DNA of 64,000 bases. Origin: Adineta ricciae. Taxonomy: Eukaryota > Rotifera > Eurotatoria > Adinetida > Adinetidae. Below the pieces are notes generated by a model. The model searched no databases. It worked only from the letters and a program-made list of their open reading frames with translations, and was not told where the DNA came from. Numbering within the stretch: the first letter of the stretch is position 1; every line of letters starts with the position of its first letter. Below, one piece after another: positions 63,635 to 64,000 of the stretch. The stretch lies in NCBI GenBank assembly GCA_905250025.1, contig CAJNOJ010000002.1:496001-560000 (forward strand). Reading direction: 5' to 3'. The position numbers were made by a program, and so were the translations under genes.

Positions 63635-64000
63635 TCTTTTGATAATGCTAAAATATAAAGGAATACAATGCAATATCTATCTAATAGGGTACTTAAAAAG
63701 TAAATAATGAAAGGAAAGAAATACATCTGATGCAACCGCATGGAAAATCAATTTTGTCATATGTTGAAATTCGGAAGTGAACTTCGACATGTTTGTTAAT
63801 TTCTCGTAAAATGTTTTTTCCGATGAAAAAGTGGAATTTTCGAAAAAGACTTTTCGTTTCATATTCCTCGATTTTGAATTGAGGATTGTATTGTATGCAA
63901 ATGGTGACTTTCGACCAATCAGAAGCGTTCTTATCCGACGCGTGTACAGATAGTGATTGCAGGAACGAACGAACGAAAAAGCGCGTCGGTAAATTTTCAT
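63635..64000 (-). other. HARS 5' flank with in-frame basic leader ORF (window edge)
   Basis: Immediately upstream, TATATTTTAG ends 15 nt before the HARS ATG and looks like a splice or trans-splice acceptor. Further up, an open frame from at least 64000 down to 63680 begins MKIYRRAFSFVRSCNHYLYT and is in the same frame as HARS, separated by one TAG (63677-63679). A possible 48-nt intron (GTATTTC donor after VASD, acceptor TTAGATAG) would remove that stop. The leader is basic and low in acidic residues at its start, like a mitochondrial presequence. Use is unproven. Confidence 0.3.

Overview
This window is eukaryotic nuclear DNA from an invertebrate animal. It is AT-rich. Its genes are split by many very short introns, most of them about 45-65 nt with GT..AG ends, and are packed on both strands. 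The gene set is that of a metazoan: ALIX, GCP3, PACSIN, eEF2K, Sec6, Sec61-gamma, SGSM3, EFA6, LAMTOR4 and histidyl-tRNA synthetase. Tiny introns, a probable bacterium-derived gene that has gained an intron, an F-box/LRR-like single-exon gene and operon-like spacing together suggest a bdelloid rotifer. That assignment is an inference; another small-genome invertebrate cannot be excluded.

Layout. 1-10 kb: ALIX (-), GCP3 (+) with a 45-aa membrane microprotein just downstream, and a type I membrane protein with a likely beta-propeller ectodomain (-). 10-14.7 kb: the largest gene-poor stretch. 14.7-23.3 kb: an F-BAR-only PACSIN (+) whose ATG appears to be assembled across an intron, a single-LIM protein (-) and eEF2 kinase (-). 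23.9-33.4 kb: Sec6/EXOC3 (+), an orphan 111-aa gene (-) 54 bp from a divergent secreted LRR protein (+), a small RS/His-rich signal-anchor protein (-), an ERICH6/FAM194-domain protein (-) and a proline-rich orphan (+). 33.8-42.4 kb: mostly small orphan genes (a 36-aa candidate with a 25-nt intron, a 327-aa eight-exon protein, an 88-aa disordered protein, a four-TM protein, a GPI-like 105-aa secreted protein, a basic 164-aa protein), then Sec61-gamma. 42.9-57 kb: SGSM3-type TBC-SH3-RUN protein (+), F-box-like protein (-), and a long EFA6/PSD Arf-GEF gene (-) with PDZ, SEC7 and PH domains and three introns of 1.5-1.85 kb. 57-64 kb: a SMUG1-like/DUF4918 uracil-DNA glycosylase-family gene (+), a DUSP8/16-type phosphatase (-), LAMTOR4 (-) and cytosolic HARS (-) with a possible upstream mitochondrial-type leader running to the window edge.

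Several products share themes of membrane traffic and growth control: ALIX (ESCRT), PACSIN (membrane curvature), Sec6 (exocyst), SGSM3 (Rab-GAP/RUN), EFA6 (Arf6), LAMTOR4 (lysosomal mTORC1) and eEF2K (elongation). They are not physically coordinated, and I see no dedicated multi-gene system. No tRNA, rRNA, CRISPR array or intact transposable element was recognised. Exon boundaries were read by eye from splice signals and reading-frame continuity. Spans run from start to stop codon and include introns.
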